From positions 7,688,001 through 7,752,000 of the forward strand of contig CAVNZM010000006.1 in NCBI GenBank assembly GCA_963693365.1: a DNA stretch of 64,000 bases, given 5' to 3'. Both the position numbers and the translations under genes were made by a program. This DNA comes from Amoebidium appalachense (taxonomy: Eukaryota > Ichthyosporea). Every line of letters begins with the position of its first letter. Position 1 is the stretch's first letter. Shown piece after piece: positions 20,686-33,372 of this stretch. The notes below the pieces were generated by a model. The model did not search any database. It had not been told where the DNA came from and saw only the letters and a list, made by a program, of their open reading frames with translations.

Positions 20686-21026
20686 TGCCGGCAAGTCTAC
20701 CATCGGTGGTCAGATTATGTAAGTGCCATGTGTCAGTGTGCGCTTTCTATGCTTGTGGCAGACAGGAATGAAGGAGAGGGGGTGTGGGTGCCTGTAAGAC
20801 GGAAAGAGATGTGCGTGTGGAGGTGGTGTGATTGTGTGTGAGGGTGGAGGTGCGTTTGTGTGTGTTTGGGGAGAGGGGGAGAGGGGGGGGGGGAGGCGCC
20901 GTCACGGAGGGGGGGAGAGGGGGCACCGTGTGTGTGTGTGACGTGTGGGCGGGGTAGTTGCATGTTGGGAAGTGTGTTTGGTTCTCTCTCTCTCTTGTGT
21001 GTGTGTGTGTTTGTGTTTGTTTGTTT

Positions 21027-21069
<43 letters not shown>

Positions 21070-21651
21070 ATACATACGTGTTTGTGGGTCAAGAAACAAA
21101 ATTTCAGGCACACTGGTGTGTGTTTCATTTTTTTATCCATTGTCTTACCCCTGGATGAGGTGTAGTGTGTGCGCGCGCACGCGTGTGTGTTTGTCTGTGT
21201 GTGTGTGTGTGTTTGTGTGCTTTTGGGGGGGTGGGGGGGGGGGTGGGGGGAGGGGACGGGATGGAATACATAAGATTATTGGGCCGTAGAAGAAAGCCAG
21301 GGTTTTTGCCACCCTCTAACACATTCCCCCCCCCCCCCCTCTCCCCGTCCCCTCCCTCCCTCTCCCCTCCCCTCCCCTCCCCTCTCACCTCCCCCCTTTT
21401 CCAATCCCTTCACAGGGCACAGACTGGTATGGTTGACAAGCGTACGCTGGAGAAATACGAACGTGAAGCCAAGGAGAAGAACCGCGAGAGCTGGTACCTG
21501 TCTTGGTGCATGGACACGAACGCAGAGGAGAGAGACAAGGGTAAGACCGTGGAGGTCGGGCGCGCTCACTTCAACACGGAGAAGAAGGTGCGTGTGCCTG
21601 TTTTGCTTCGTTTTTTTGTTTCTTTGTTTGTTGTTTGTTTTTGGGCGGTGT

Positions 21652-21734
<83 letters not shown>

Positions 21735-21898
21735 ATGTGGAGAAGGGGGGAGGGGAAGGTGTCTGGCCCGGAGGGGGGAATTAAAATGGCTGCAGTGTGG
21801 TTCAAGCTGTTGGTTGGTGGCACCGTGTGTGTGTGTGCGCGCCCATCATTCCAACTGCCATCAAACCCCAACAACCCTCACTCACGCCCCTCTTCCCC

Positions 21899-21955
<57 letters not shown>

Positions 21956-22262
21956 ACCCTCCTTCCCCCCTCCCCCACCCATCCACCCACCCAAAACCAC
22001 AAACAACAGCGATTCACCGTTCTCGACGCCCCCGGTCACAAATCCTTCGTCCCCAACATGATCAGCGGAGCCGCACAGGCAGACGTCGGAATTCTCGTTA
22101 TTTCAGCACGCAAGGGCGAGTTTGAAGCAGGGTTCGACAAGGGTGGGCAGACACGTGAGCACGCCATGTTGGCAAAGACGGCCGGGATCAAGTTTTTGGT
22201 GGTGCTGGTGAATAAGATGGACGATCCGTCGGTGTGCTGGGATCCTGAGAGGTTGGTTTACC

Positions 22263-22303
<41 letters not shown>

Positions 22304-23001
22304 CCCTCCCTCCCTTCCCCCTCCCACACAACACACACACACACACACGTACACACACACTCTCGCCCTCTTTCGCATCGGATGTTTGCCTTTACATGTG
22401 TCCTGCACCGGATTTATCATCTGGAAGTTGTACTTAGTGCCGTGTTCCACATCCTACCCCTCGCCTCCCCTCCGCCCGGTTATCTTTTCCTGCCCACACC
22501 ACTACAACACCACACACACACACACACTCACACTCACACTCACACTCACACTCACACTCACACACTCACACTCACACTAGGACAAAAGGACAAAAAGAAA
22601 AGCGAAAGCCTTCCCCAATTGCAGACAGAGATTCATCTTGCAGCCTCTGCGGCCTACCCGAGCCATCCACCCACCCACTCAAATGCACAACCACCACCTT
22701 ACAGTAACCTCCGTTATCCATTGTGACTGTGCATGTGTGTCCGTTTTCTGACCCATTTTTTAACAGATACGATGAGATTGTGAACAAGCTCACACCCTTC
22801 CTCAAGAAGACGGGATACAACATGAAGGATGGTGGGTACACACACGCTCATTTCATTTGATCTCTCGCTCATCCACACGCCCATTTACACACACACACGC
22901 AGACGCACACATACACGCACACACACACACACACAGACACAGACACCCTCTCTTTCCCTTACTTTCTCTCTCCCTCCTTTCTTCTTTCTCCCCCACGCAT
23001 A

Positions 23002-23046
<45 letters not shown>

Positions 23047-23842
23047 CACACCTTTTCTTTTCCGTTCTCTCTCCTTTTTTATTCTTTCTCCCCTTCCCTA
23101 CCTTCCATCCGCGCGTCTCTCTCCCTCCCTCCTTGACGCCTTTCCTCGACACCCCTCCCCCCCCCCCTCCCCCCCCCCCCCCCCCCTTGGGTTTCGTTAA
23201 CGAGGGGAATAGGTCGAAACTCGGGTACTGTGGATGACGTGGGCCCCCCCTGAGGATGGGCTCTGCTTATTATGCATACTCTTTATGTATGGCTTGCATT
23301 CTGCATCGTGTTATCCGTTTGTTCTTGTGTACTTCGTACTTTTTGACGCATTCAAACCCCCCCCCCCCCCCTTCCTTCCTCTCTGTATGAGCATGAGTTG
23401 CGCTTGCAAGGTTTGACGTGTGGGCCTATTTGATTTGTTTACGTGCAGCACACCACACACATACACACACACACACATGCACATACACGCACACGTTCGC
23501 CGGCACGTTTGCTTAACTTTATGCAACACGCAACTCTGCACGTGCCCCTCTCCCCTCTCCCCCCCTCCCTTCCTTGCCTCCCGAAGTTACATGTATACAT
23601 GCACGCAGACACGCACACACACATGCATGAGTGGGCACACAAGCACGCATACACACACTGTGAAGACCACTCCCTATCCCTTCACTCCCCGTTCCCCTCC
23701 CCCCCACCTGCCCCTCCCTGCCGCCCTCCCTCCCTCTTTCCCTCTCCCTCCTTCTCTCCCGCTTCCTCCTTTCCCCCTCCTCCTCCCCCCTGTAGGAGTA
23801 AAAAGGAAGAAGTCTCTGTCTCTCATGTGCACCATATAGTGT

Positions 23843-23881
<39 letters not shown>

Positions 23882-24028
23882 TGTGTGGGTGTCTTCAATT
23901 ATTTCTGACTGTCTGCACACCCACAGTGCACATCCTGCCTGCGTCTGGCCTTACGGGTGCAAACATTAAAGATGGCATTCCCGCCGGCACCTTTGACTAC
24001 TATAAGTGAGTAGATTACCTACACCCCC

Positions 24029-24060
<32 letters not shown>

Positions 24061-24111
24061 CACACTCACACTCACTCACACTCACTCACACTCACTCATT
24101 CACTCATTCAC

Positions 24112-24142
<31 letters not shown>

Positions 24143-24378
24143 TACACAAACACAGGAAGCTTTACACATACACGCATATGCACGCAGAACACACCCACGT
24201 ACGTAGGGGTGCATATGATACATACACACCAAGAAAAGAAAAAGCAAAAAAGAAAAGAAAACCTCACACACTTGCACACAAACAAGCGAGCAAGCAAGCA
24301 ACACACATATATGCGCACCCGCGCATTCACTTTTTTTGAACTCCTGCCATGTGGCGTCAACAGGGTTCTGCACACACA

Positions 24379-24452
<74 letters not shown>

Positions 24453-24682
24453 CCCCCTCCCCACCCACCTACTCACCCCCCCTTGGAGCGTCGTATATAC
24501 GCGGGCTAAGGGGTCGAAACTCAGACGCAATTGATGACTTGGGCCCTCCCTGAGGATGGGCTCTGCTTATGACGCATACTGTGCGCATGGCTGATGCTGC
24601 ATACTTGAATGTTTGCCTTTGCATGTGTCCTGCACCATGCTTCTCATCGTGTATGCGTACTTCGTACTGTGTTCCGCATTCA

Positions 24683-24723
<41 letters not shown>

Positions 24724-25195
24724 CGCCCTCCACACACACGTACACGAACACAGAGGCCCCTCCCTTCTGGACTACCTCGACAATCTCAAGCCGATGGAGC
24801 GTATGAACGAGGCCCCCGTGCGCCTTCCCATCATCGAAAAGTTCAAGGACATGGGGACGATGGTGTTGGGCAAGCTGGAGTCGGGCGTTATCACTAGGGG
24901 CGACAGTCTGATGCTGATGCCTAACAAGGTGTGTGGGGTTATTTATCATTATTCATCTTCTTCTCTTTTTTTTTTTTTCCCTTTCCGCTTTCTAATTCTT
25001 GTGTTTCCTGTGTGTGCGTGTTTGTTTGTGTTTCTGTGGCTGTGTTGGGGAAGCTGGAGTCGGGCGTTATCACGAGGGGCAACAGTCTGATGCTGATGCC
25101 TAACAAGGTGGGCGGTAGGTTTATTCGTTGTTTTTTTTCCATTGGTTTTTTTGGGGGGGGGGTGGGGGGGGGGGGTGGGGGGGGAAAGAGTGGGT

Positions 25196-25226
<31 letters not shown>

Positions 25227-25465
25227 CTGGCCGGGGGGAAGAGGGTTGGTGTGTGTGGGGGGGGGGGGAAGGGGGGGGGGGGGGGGCTTTAGTCTTTTGT
25301 TTCTGTTTCTTGTGTCCCATTTCTTTGTTGAGGTGACCTCTACCTGCACGATGGTTTTGGTCCGTTTGGTGTCTTGGTTATTTTAGTTTTGGAATGTTTT
25401 TGCGTCCATAATGTTCACACTCTAAACGTATACATGACCCCAACTTTGCCGCGCCGCATGCACAC

Positions 25466-25507
<42 letters not shown>

Positions 25508-26157
25508 TTGTGGAGGTGCAGGAGTTGGCCATTGATGAGGAGGATATTGAAGCTGCCGGCTCAGGAAACAACATCCGCCTGAAGCTCAAGAACATCGATG
25601 AAAACGTACGGGTCCCTGTCTGAAAAAAGTCACAGCGCGCGTGTGCACACACACACACACACTTGCCTACATGCACATGCACACGTGTACACGTCCTCCT
25701 CCACTCCTCCCCAAACTTTTGTTTGCAGGCACACCCACACACGCATGCACATGCACATGCGCACGTAAACATGCCCTTTCCCGCCCCCAACTTGCATGTG
25801 CATGCACATCCAGTACACACATGCGTGGAGGCTTTTGCCCTCACACACACCACGTTTCCGGCATGCCGACAGGAACACACACGGCTGCATTTGGGCTCAT
25901 TCATGGTTTGTGCACACACACACACATGGGCGCGTGTTTCTGAGTAACGGGTTTCCTCATGGTGAATTTGCTCTTGTTGATACCGAATGCCTTAGTCTGA
26001 CTTCCCCCCCCCCCTCTTCCCCCCCCGTCCGTTCCCTGCCTACGCCCCTCATCACTCGTGCACAGCTGCACACGAACGTGCACACACACACACACGCGCG
26101 CGCGCGCGCGTACGCACACACACACACACACACGTCCTTCTACACGCGCGCGCGCAC

Positions 26158-26216
<59 letters not shown>

Positions 26217-27797
26217 ACACTCACACAGATACACACACACTCTCTCTCTCTCTCTCTTACACCCGCACACACACACTTACACCCACACGCACACACACAC
26301 ACACACACATACACACACACGTATACACACACACGTATACGCACACACACACACGTATACACACACACGCACACACGTATACACACACACACACACACGT
26401 ATACACACACACACACACACGTATACACACACACGTATACACACGTATACACACACACACGTATACACACACACATACACACACACACGTATACACACAC
26501 ACACACACACGTATACACACACACGTATACACACACACACGTATACACACGTATACACACACTTATACACACACACACGTATACACACACACCTATACAC
26601 ACACACACACGTATACACACACACACACGTATACACATACACACACCTATACACACACACACGTATACACACGTATACACACACACGTATACACACACAC
26701 ACGTATACACACACACACGTATACACACGTATACACACACACGTATACACACACACACGTATACACACACACACACGTATACACACGTATACACACACAC
26801 ACGTATACACACACACACACGTATACACACACACACGTATACACACGTATACACACACACACGTATACACACGTATACACACACACACGTATACACACAC
26901 ACACACGTATACACACACACACGTATACACACACACACACGTATACACACACACACACGTATATACACACACACACACACACGTATACACACACACACGT
27001 ATACACATACACACACGTATACACACATGCGCGCGTATACACACACACACGCGTATACACACACACACACACGTATACACACACACACACACGTATACAC
27101 ACACACACGTATACACACACACACACGTATACATACACACACGTATACACACACACACGTATACACACACACACGTATACACACACACACACGCCAAACA
27201 GGACGTCCACGTAGGCCACGTTCTTTGCGACCCAGACCAGCTCGTGCCGAGTGTGCGTGTGTTTGACGTGCAGCTGATGGTGCTGGAGGTAGAGAACATC
27301 ATCTGCGCCGGCTACACATGTGTGCTCCACATCCACGCCGCCGCAGAGGAGGTCAAGTTTGCAGTATGCCCCCCCCCCCCCCCCCCCCCCCCCCCTCCCC
27401 TCTCTCCCTCTCTCTCTCTCTGCCCTTCACTTCCCCCCCCTCCCCCCCGCCCCACCACCACCACCACAACACCACCCACCACCCCTTTTCCTCCCCCCGT
27501 TTGAATTTGGGTTTTCTTTAATGTGACGTTTTGTAGTTTGTCCTTGGGTTGTGACGTTTTGTAGTTTGTCCTTGGGTGTCTCCACCATATTTCCAACCCT
27601 CCAGCGCACACATCACCCTGCCCCCCCCCCTCCCCCCCAGGGGTTGCCTGGGTTTGCCCCTTTTAATCGTACTTAGGCAAATTCCGAGCATTTTGACACC
27701 CTTCAGGGTCGTATTTACTAATTGGATGCCCCCTTTTGATCGTATTGCGGGGTTTTCTAAACCGTATTTTGGGCCGATACGATTCGTAACACAAACC

Positions 27798-27839
<42 letters not shown>

Positions 27840-28622
27840 TTTCATCTTTATAATGAAGCAGCCCCGCCTATCAGCAAAGCAGTCCCCCCCCCCCCTGCAT
27901 ACCCCCTTTCATAGCTATAGACACACTTCACACATTGCGTTACGCGCACGCATGCACACACCGCTCTGTTGGCGACAGCTCCCTTGGAACCCATGCGGCA
28001 TGTTACCCGCCGGCGTAACATAACTCGGACTATCGGTTTGGCTTTTTTCAAGCCCAAAGCAATGGGTGATACCATATTTCCGGCTGACATCCGGGGGCAT
28101 AGCTTTCCGTTCGAAGACGATAAAGTTCCGCCCTAGTAAGCGTGTTACTACCCTGCGGCGTGGGTCAAATCTCATATTTTCCCCTCTGATTACGAATTCT
28201 GTGGCCTTCGGGACTTAATTCTTTTCAGCTGGTGTAGTATGTTAGCCAGGGAAGTATCGACTTAGGTATCGACGGGGGAGCTTCCTAGAAGCCCCGTCTC
28301 CTGAGTTCCTATCTATATTTTTCTTGCTTCTGCTTACTGCTGCAACTTTAACCCCCGGCCTTTCCCACTGCCCTTGCCTGCATAAGCAACCCTGCTCGTC
28401 TCTGATCAAGACGGGTGACCTACTCATGTTCAAGTGAAACAGTATCTGAGTTGGGTTTCGTTAACGAGGGGAATAGGTCGAAACTCGGGTACTGTGGATG
28501 ACGTGGGCCCCCCCTGAGGATGGGCTCTGCTTATTATGCATACTCTTTATGTATGGCTTGCATTCTGCATCGTGTTATCCGTTTGTTCTTGTGTACTTCG
28601 TACTTTTTGACGCATTCAACCA

Positions 28623-28653
<31 letters not shown>

Positions 28654-29621
28654 CTTTCTCCCCGTTCACGTTTTAGTGAGGTGGCCCCGATTTTGTTTTA
28701 GTACTTTTCGCCATTTCACCACTCATGGTAATGTGCACTTTTTTTTTTAACGCATTTCACTCACTCTTTCACTCATTATTTCACACTTACCCACACACAC
28801 TCTCACCGTAACACCCACAAATGCACACACACACGTACACGTACACGTACACACACGTACACACACGTACACGTACACACACGTACACGTACACACACGT
28901 ACACACACGTACACGCAGGCGCTCATTGCCACGCTAGACCGCAAGGGCGAGATAGTCCAGAAGAAGCCGCGGTTCATCAAACAGGACATGATTGTGATTG
29001 CCCGCCTGGAGACTCTGGGTGGTGCCGTGTGCATGGAGCTGTTCAAGGAGTTCCCCCAGCTGGGCCGGTTCACTCTGCGTGACAAGGGTATGTGCGATGT
29101 TTCTTCTTCTTCTTCTTTTTTTTTTTTTTGGTCCTGTCACTCCCTCTGTTCCACACACACATGCATGCACATACACAAACAAAATCTTTTCCTCTCTCCC
29201 TCTCTCCATGCGTCTCTCTCTGAGATCTCTTCTGGTCTCTTCCTCTCTCTCTCTCTCTCTCTCTCCCTCGCTCTCCGTCTCCCTCTCCCTCTCGTTCTCT
29301 CTCTGTCTCCCCCCCCCCCCCCCCCCCCCCCCCCCCCGTTCCCCCTCTCTCCCCCTTTCTCTCTTTCCTTCTTTGGGGCAGGTGGGCCCCCGGGGGAGGG
29401 GAGGGGAGGGGGGGGGGGGAGGGGAGAGAGAAAGAGAGTGTGTGTGTGTGTGTGTGTCTGTGGGGGGGGGGGGGAGGGGGGGTATAGAGATCAAGAGAGA
29501 AATTGTGGAGGGAGACTGATCTCTGCCCTCAGTCACTATCACGACCTTGCAACAGGGGAAGTTTAGAGATAGGGCTGGGCATTTGAAAAACGGGGGGGGG
29601 GGGGGGGGGGGGGGGGGCATG

Positions 29622-29660
<39 letters not shown>

Positions 29661-29746
29661 ACTGTGTGCGTGTGTTTGCTGATACCATTTCATCCTCTGC
29701 AGGCAAGACCATTGCCATCGGCAAGGTTGTCAAGCTTGTTTCCTAA
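17651..29746 (+). CDS. GSPT1: Eukaryotic release factor 3 GTPase (eRF3/Sup35), 12 exons
   Basis: Translation termination GTPase that acts with eRF1. Exons: 17651-17951, 19092-19748, 20685-20718, 21416-21587, 22010-22251, 22767-22831, 23927-24005, 24754-24928, 25504-25605, 27202-27363, 28919-29087, 29703-29746. All phases close; 733 aa. Residues 1-100: NWDDQQ, RGG boxes, Y/Q/G repeats and an overlapping PAM2-type motif (69-86). Residues 101-145: further QQGGY repeats. Then an Ala/Pro-rich linker and an acidic [10 protein letters not shown]. GTPase motifs: GHVDAGKST (317-325, split by an intron), DAPGH, NKMDD. eRF3 marks: [45 protein letters not shown]. The C-terminus is [22 protein letters not shown]-1A and HBS1 lack this ending. 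Confidence 0.96.
21666..21732 (+). repeat. 67-base uninterrupted G run in eRF3 intron 4
   Basis: Follows the donor-side (GT)n. A C-rich and (CA)n tract (21900-21955) sits on the acceptor side of the same intron. Confidence 0.95.
22378..22455 (+). repeat. SINE-like repeat, partial copy
   Basis: GATGTTTGCCTTTACATGTG, TCCTGCACC and GTGTTCCACATCC match the last third of subfamily B. eRF3 intron 5. Confidence 0.7.
23187..23356 (+). repeat. SINE-like repeat, subfamily A
   Basis: Starts inside the head (TTGGGTTTCGTTAACGAGG), contains the B-box-like GGTCGAAACTC and the body from GATGGGCTCT, and ends GACGCATTCAAA then poly(C). eRF3 intron 6. Confidence 0.82.
24020..24125 (+). repeat. (CA)n and (CACTCA)n minisatellite in eRF3 intron 7
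   Basis: Begins shortly after the donor at 24006. A comparable (CACTCA)n lies at 22515-22578 in intron 5. Confidence 0.9.
24482..24684 (+). repeat. SINE-like repeat, subfamily B
   Basis: Begins CTTGGAGCGTCGTATATACG, carries GGGTCGAAACTCAGACGC and the full body, and ends TTCCGCATTCAAA followed by about 37 C. It ends about 70 bp before eRF3 exon 8. Confidence 0.85.
25042..25107 (+). pseudogene. 66-bp duplicate of the end of eRF3 exon 8 inside intron 8
   Basis: Copies 24863-24928, the last 22 codons of exon 8, with three substitutions. The frame is preserved, one change is Asp to Asn, and the copy is again followed by GTGGGC, a potential donor. It has no clear acceptor in front, and reading through from exon 8 meets a stop, so I treat it as a relic or decoy. 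Confidence 0.88.
26300..27190 (+). repeat. (CA)n array with embedded ACGTATAC units, eRF3 intron 9
   Basis: About 890 bp of alternating purine-pyrimidine DNA with CGTATAC inserted every 8 to 20 bp, several dozen times. GTATAC is self-complementary. Confidence 0.95.
27521..27624 (+). repeat. 28-bp tandem pair plus fragment shared with 42254-42320
   Basis: TGTGACGTTTTGTAGTTTGT with CCTTGGGT occurs twice in tandem (about 27522-27577). The following CCATATTTCCAACCCTC and CACATCA before poly(C) match the end of the repeat at 42154-42320, so this is a third SINE subfamily or a related element. Confidence 0.65.
27895..28619 (+). mobile_element. 725-bp composite repeat, copy 1 (eRF3 intron 10)
   Basis: About 480 bp of otherwise unseen sequence (from CTGCATACCCCCTTTCATAG) is followed by a full SINE-like subfamily A unit (about 28376-28619) that ends in GACGCATTCAA and poly(C). 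By eye it is identical, with the same length, to 53610-54334. No convincing protein frame: the short minus frames show no known motif. Confidence 0.88.
28827..28916 (+). repeat. (ACACGTAC)n array before eRF3 exon 11
   Basis: Alternating ACACGT/ACGTAC units run into the acceptor ACACGCAG at 28918. Confidence 0.9.
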
Positions 29747-30194
29747 ACGGCAAAACCCAAACGGGCATTGAGGGATGGTGGTAAATGGGCGAAAGAAGAT
29801 TGCTAGTGGGGAACTAATGCTTATTACCCCATGTAGCATTGTACTTTGCTCGTCATGTTGTTTGTGGGTTTAGTTGTTTTCCTTTTCTGTTCATACGCCC
29901 TTTTTTGGTTTTTTTTTGGTAAAGGGTTTTGTTTTAGTGGTCGTTGGTTTTGCAATGCAAAGGTGTATGTATATATCTAAGACTAGAGTAGGCATCTATC
30001 CACATACACACTACCACCCTCACACACACTAGGCGTGCACATTGATGACATCTGTTACCCACACTTGGTGTTTCATACTCAATCCACAGCAATTGCATAT
30101 ATCGAACATGTTGAGTAAACAACAACTTTCCATGTGCATTCATGCAGATAAACACGTGTGATTCTTCGAGTGGTGTGTATCTTTGCCCGGAGCA

Positions 30195-30200
30195 AATAAA
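30195..30200 (+). terminator. Candidate polyadenylation signal for eRF3
   Basis: AATAAA about 450 bp after the stop codon, in a T-rich context. Confidence 0.45.
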
Positions 30201-30619
30201 ATTTATTTGGCCGTCCCTCTTTCTTTGAAAGTGTGACCCGATGCAACATGTCTCTCCTCTCCCTCCCTCCCTCTCTTTTCCTCCCTCCCTCTCTCCCTCT
30301 CTCCCCCTCCCTTCCGACTGTACCCTAGTCAAACGCTAGGGTGCTAAAGGTGCCATTAGCTAAGCTATAGCTAACATGCCGTGGCAAGCATGAGATCAGT
30401 CAGGATGGCTTCGCACATATTGGTAGTCGTTTTGGTGCACTGCAAAAACACAGTGCATCAATTCAAACACCCGCACGCACACGCACGTGCACTCTAGATC
30501 CTGGCAGATCTCACTCACACACCAGATAGCTTGTCACATAGCTAGTACTTAAACTGTTCCTGCACTTCTTCCTCCTGTCTTTGTGTAATCCACTGTGATC
30601 ATATGACACACACACGCAC

Positions 30620-30657
<38 letters not shown>

Positions 30658-30722
30658 ACGCTCGCTACATACACACACTGTGACAGACGGTCACTCACAC
30701 ACACACTCACACACACACACGT

Positions 30723-30764
<42 letters not shown>

Positions 30765-30915
30765 ACACGCAAGCAGACACACACCCTGTCCTCTCCCTCT
30801 CCCCTTCAGAATCTCTCCCTCTCACTCTCTCTACCCTTTAATTACAGGCTGTCATCCCGACTCCCGACCCCCTTCTAGAATTCGTCCTCTTCCTCTCTTA
30901 GATCTCTCCCTCTCT

Positions 30916-30964
<49 letters not shown>

Positions 30965-30986
30965 CTCTCTCTCTCTCTCTCTAGAG

Positions 30987-31029
<43 letters not shown>

Positions 31030-31057
31030 TCTCTCTCTCTGTCAGCTGTGAGAGTCT

Positions 31058-31059
31058 CT

Positions 31060-31132
<73 letters not shown>
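31058..31132 (+). repeat. (CT)n microsatellite
   Basis: The longest uninterrupted part of a CT-rich block spanning about 30790-31272. Confidence 0.95.
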
Positions 31133-31136
<4 letters not shown>

Positions 31137-31243
31137 AGCTATGAGAGTCTCTTTCTCTCTCTCTCCCTCTCTCTCGGGGCTCTCCCTCTCTCTTTCTCTG
31201 GCTATCTTTCTCTCCCTCTCTCCCTCTCTCCCTTTATTAGATC

Positions 31244-31342
<99 letters not shown>

Positions 31343-31710
31343 CGTGTGTGTGTGTGTCTGTGTGTGTGCGTGTGTGTGCGTGTGTATGCGTGTGCGAAAT
31401 TTAAATGATATATACCGGTATATCAATACCGGTACCAGTCCCTCCGGATCCTCACCCTCTCCGAGCTTTTCACCAACCATTCTGCGTACCGCCTCCATCA
31501 GCCTCCTCCTTGCTCCTGTCACCGCATGCGGATGTACAGCGGCGCACTGCGATATACCGTGATCCATGTGCACATGTACCCTGATGACGGTACGTGTGCA
31601 GACGCCGCCATATAGTAGCGCGTACGTACGATGTTCACACGTGCACCGTGCACACCGCAGACACGTGCACACACACACACACGCACACATGTACGCACAC
31701 ACACACACAT

Positions 31711-31759
<49 letters not shown>

Positions 31760-32737
31760 TGTGCGGTGTGCGGTGTGCGTCTGCGTGTACGTGTACACAC
31801 ATACGCATACACACACAAACACACACACACTGACACACACACACACACACACGTGCACGCACACACGTGCACGTACAATCCACGCAGGCGTGTACGCCAC
31901 CTCAAAATTATACGCACACGTCCATGAATATGACATCACTGAAATTGTAGTCCATCGAGGAGATCCTGAACCAAAAAACACAAAATTTTCATCATAAAGA
32001 TACGCCACTATAGACTAAAGCGGTCGTCCAAGCACCACGATCATTGATTGGCTAAATTTATCATAATATAGTTGCCACCAGAGTAAGCTTCAGTAAAAGT
32101 GGGTTTGTTTTTGCGCCGTACGGCTCAGAAGAATCAATTATTGAAAGCTTACATATATGAAAATATGAAAGTATAGAATTCTATGAATAAATAGTAGATG
32201 TTTTCTTGGTTTACGGTATTGTTGGTCCGTTCCTCACGGTTAAAAAAGGCTTCTCCGAATTCGGCAACATGCCTGATAAGCTTTAACGGTTAAACATTTG
32301 CTCGAGGGGGATTCCAACTTCATAAGAGAATGTTTTATGTTTTAGTAAGAGTTTTAAACAGCTAATGTCACGGTATCAAGTTACCGTGATATGCGTCGCC
32401 GGGCGTCCATGGATGGCCATGGCCCAGCAGCTGAACACAAAAGGGCAGGACCGTGCCAGTATGCTGTCATCGATACACACGTTCGGTGTTGGAAACGAGC
32501 TTGTTCTATTTCTTTTTTCATGTTTTTACAAATTAGCAACTAAACCACAAACACCGTTCAGTACAAGAAACACTCACGATCACTCGGTTTGTCTTTGCTG
32601 TTATTCGCATGACAGCCCCGGCCCCTTGACTACTCACACAATCAACGCGGTGAGCAATTATATTGCGTGAGAGGTCAAGCGAATTTGTCAGAACAATAAA
32701 CAGCCCTAATCACTTACCAAAACACTTTTTTTTCACT

Positions 32738-33083
32738 ATGTTGCAAAAGGGCGTATGTGCGGCGGCAGTTTTGCTGCTCGCCATCTCGACGTGTGCTGCG
32801 CCCGTCCGTCGTGATGCTGCAGGCGATACGTTTGGTGAGTACCTTGCAATTATGTGTGTTATGTTTACATACAAAAGGTTACAAACATGCCGTATTTGTT
32901 TTGTTCATCTCATTGCCCTCCCACGCCATACATTCTAACCACTCCCCATCAGCATACACACGGTATGAAAATACACATGCACAAGCACGCGCGCAGTGCC
33001 AGAGACACACGCACGTATGTGCGCACGCACACGCATTCGTACCCGGCGCGCGCACACGCACTCGCACAAGCATACACACGCGC

Positions 33084-33177
<94 letters not shown>

Positions 33178-33312
33178 AACACAAACACAAACACACACAA
33201 ACAAACAAACGTTGAAAGGAAAAGGCTACACGAACACATAAAATCACATTTTCAGAAACATTCGTACATCACGAAAACGAGAACACACACCACATCATAT
33301 ATATGGCACATT

Positions 33313-33372
<60 letters not shown>

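Larger units (their letters stand above)
29747..32737. other. Intergenic region, eRF3 3' side to lectin-like gene
   Basis: Holds a candidate eRF3 polyadenylation signal (AATAAA, 30195-30200), (CA)n tracts at 30606-30660 and 30721-30762, a 450-bp CT-dominated block (30790-31272) punctuated by TAGAGCTCTC-type motifs, (GT)n at 31274-31338 and more CA-rich DNA to 31880. From 31900 to 32737 the sequence is ordinary AT-balanced single-copy-looking DNA, probably the promoter of the next gene. I could not assign a gene. Confidence 0.6.

Noticed and set aside
25901-27336. Long open frames of Cys-Val, His-Thr and Ile-Arg-Val repeats on both strands
   Set aside because: They are translations of (CA)n/(ACGTATAC)n DNA, open in several frames at once, and lie in an eRF3 intron.
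27915-28175. Minus-strand frame in the 725-bp element (also at 53630-53890)
   Set aside because: It is identical in both copies only because the DNA is; composition and lack of any motif give no support for a protein.
28376-28460. 5S rRNA-like block (AAGCAACC ... GACGGGTGACC) upstream of the SINE head
   Set aside because: Resembles 5S internal-promoter words, but spacing is short and the rest of 5S is missing; a tRNA-like head explains the element better.
31202-32008. Minus-strand frame containing ARRRLMEAVRRMVGEKLGEG
   Set aside because: The short segment looks coding-like, but it is flanked by GT/CA repeats, no splice-consistent continuation or family could be found, and it may be chance.
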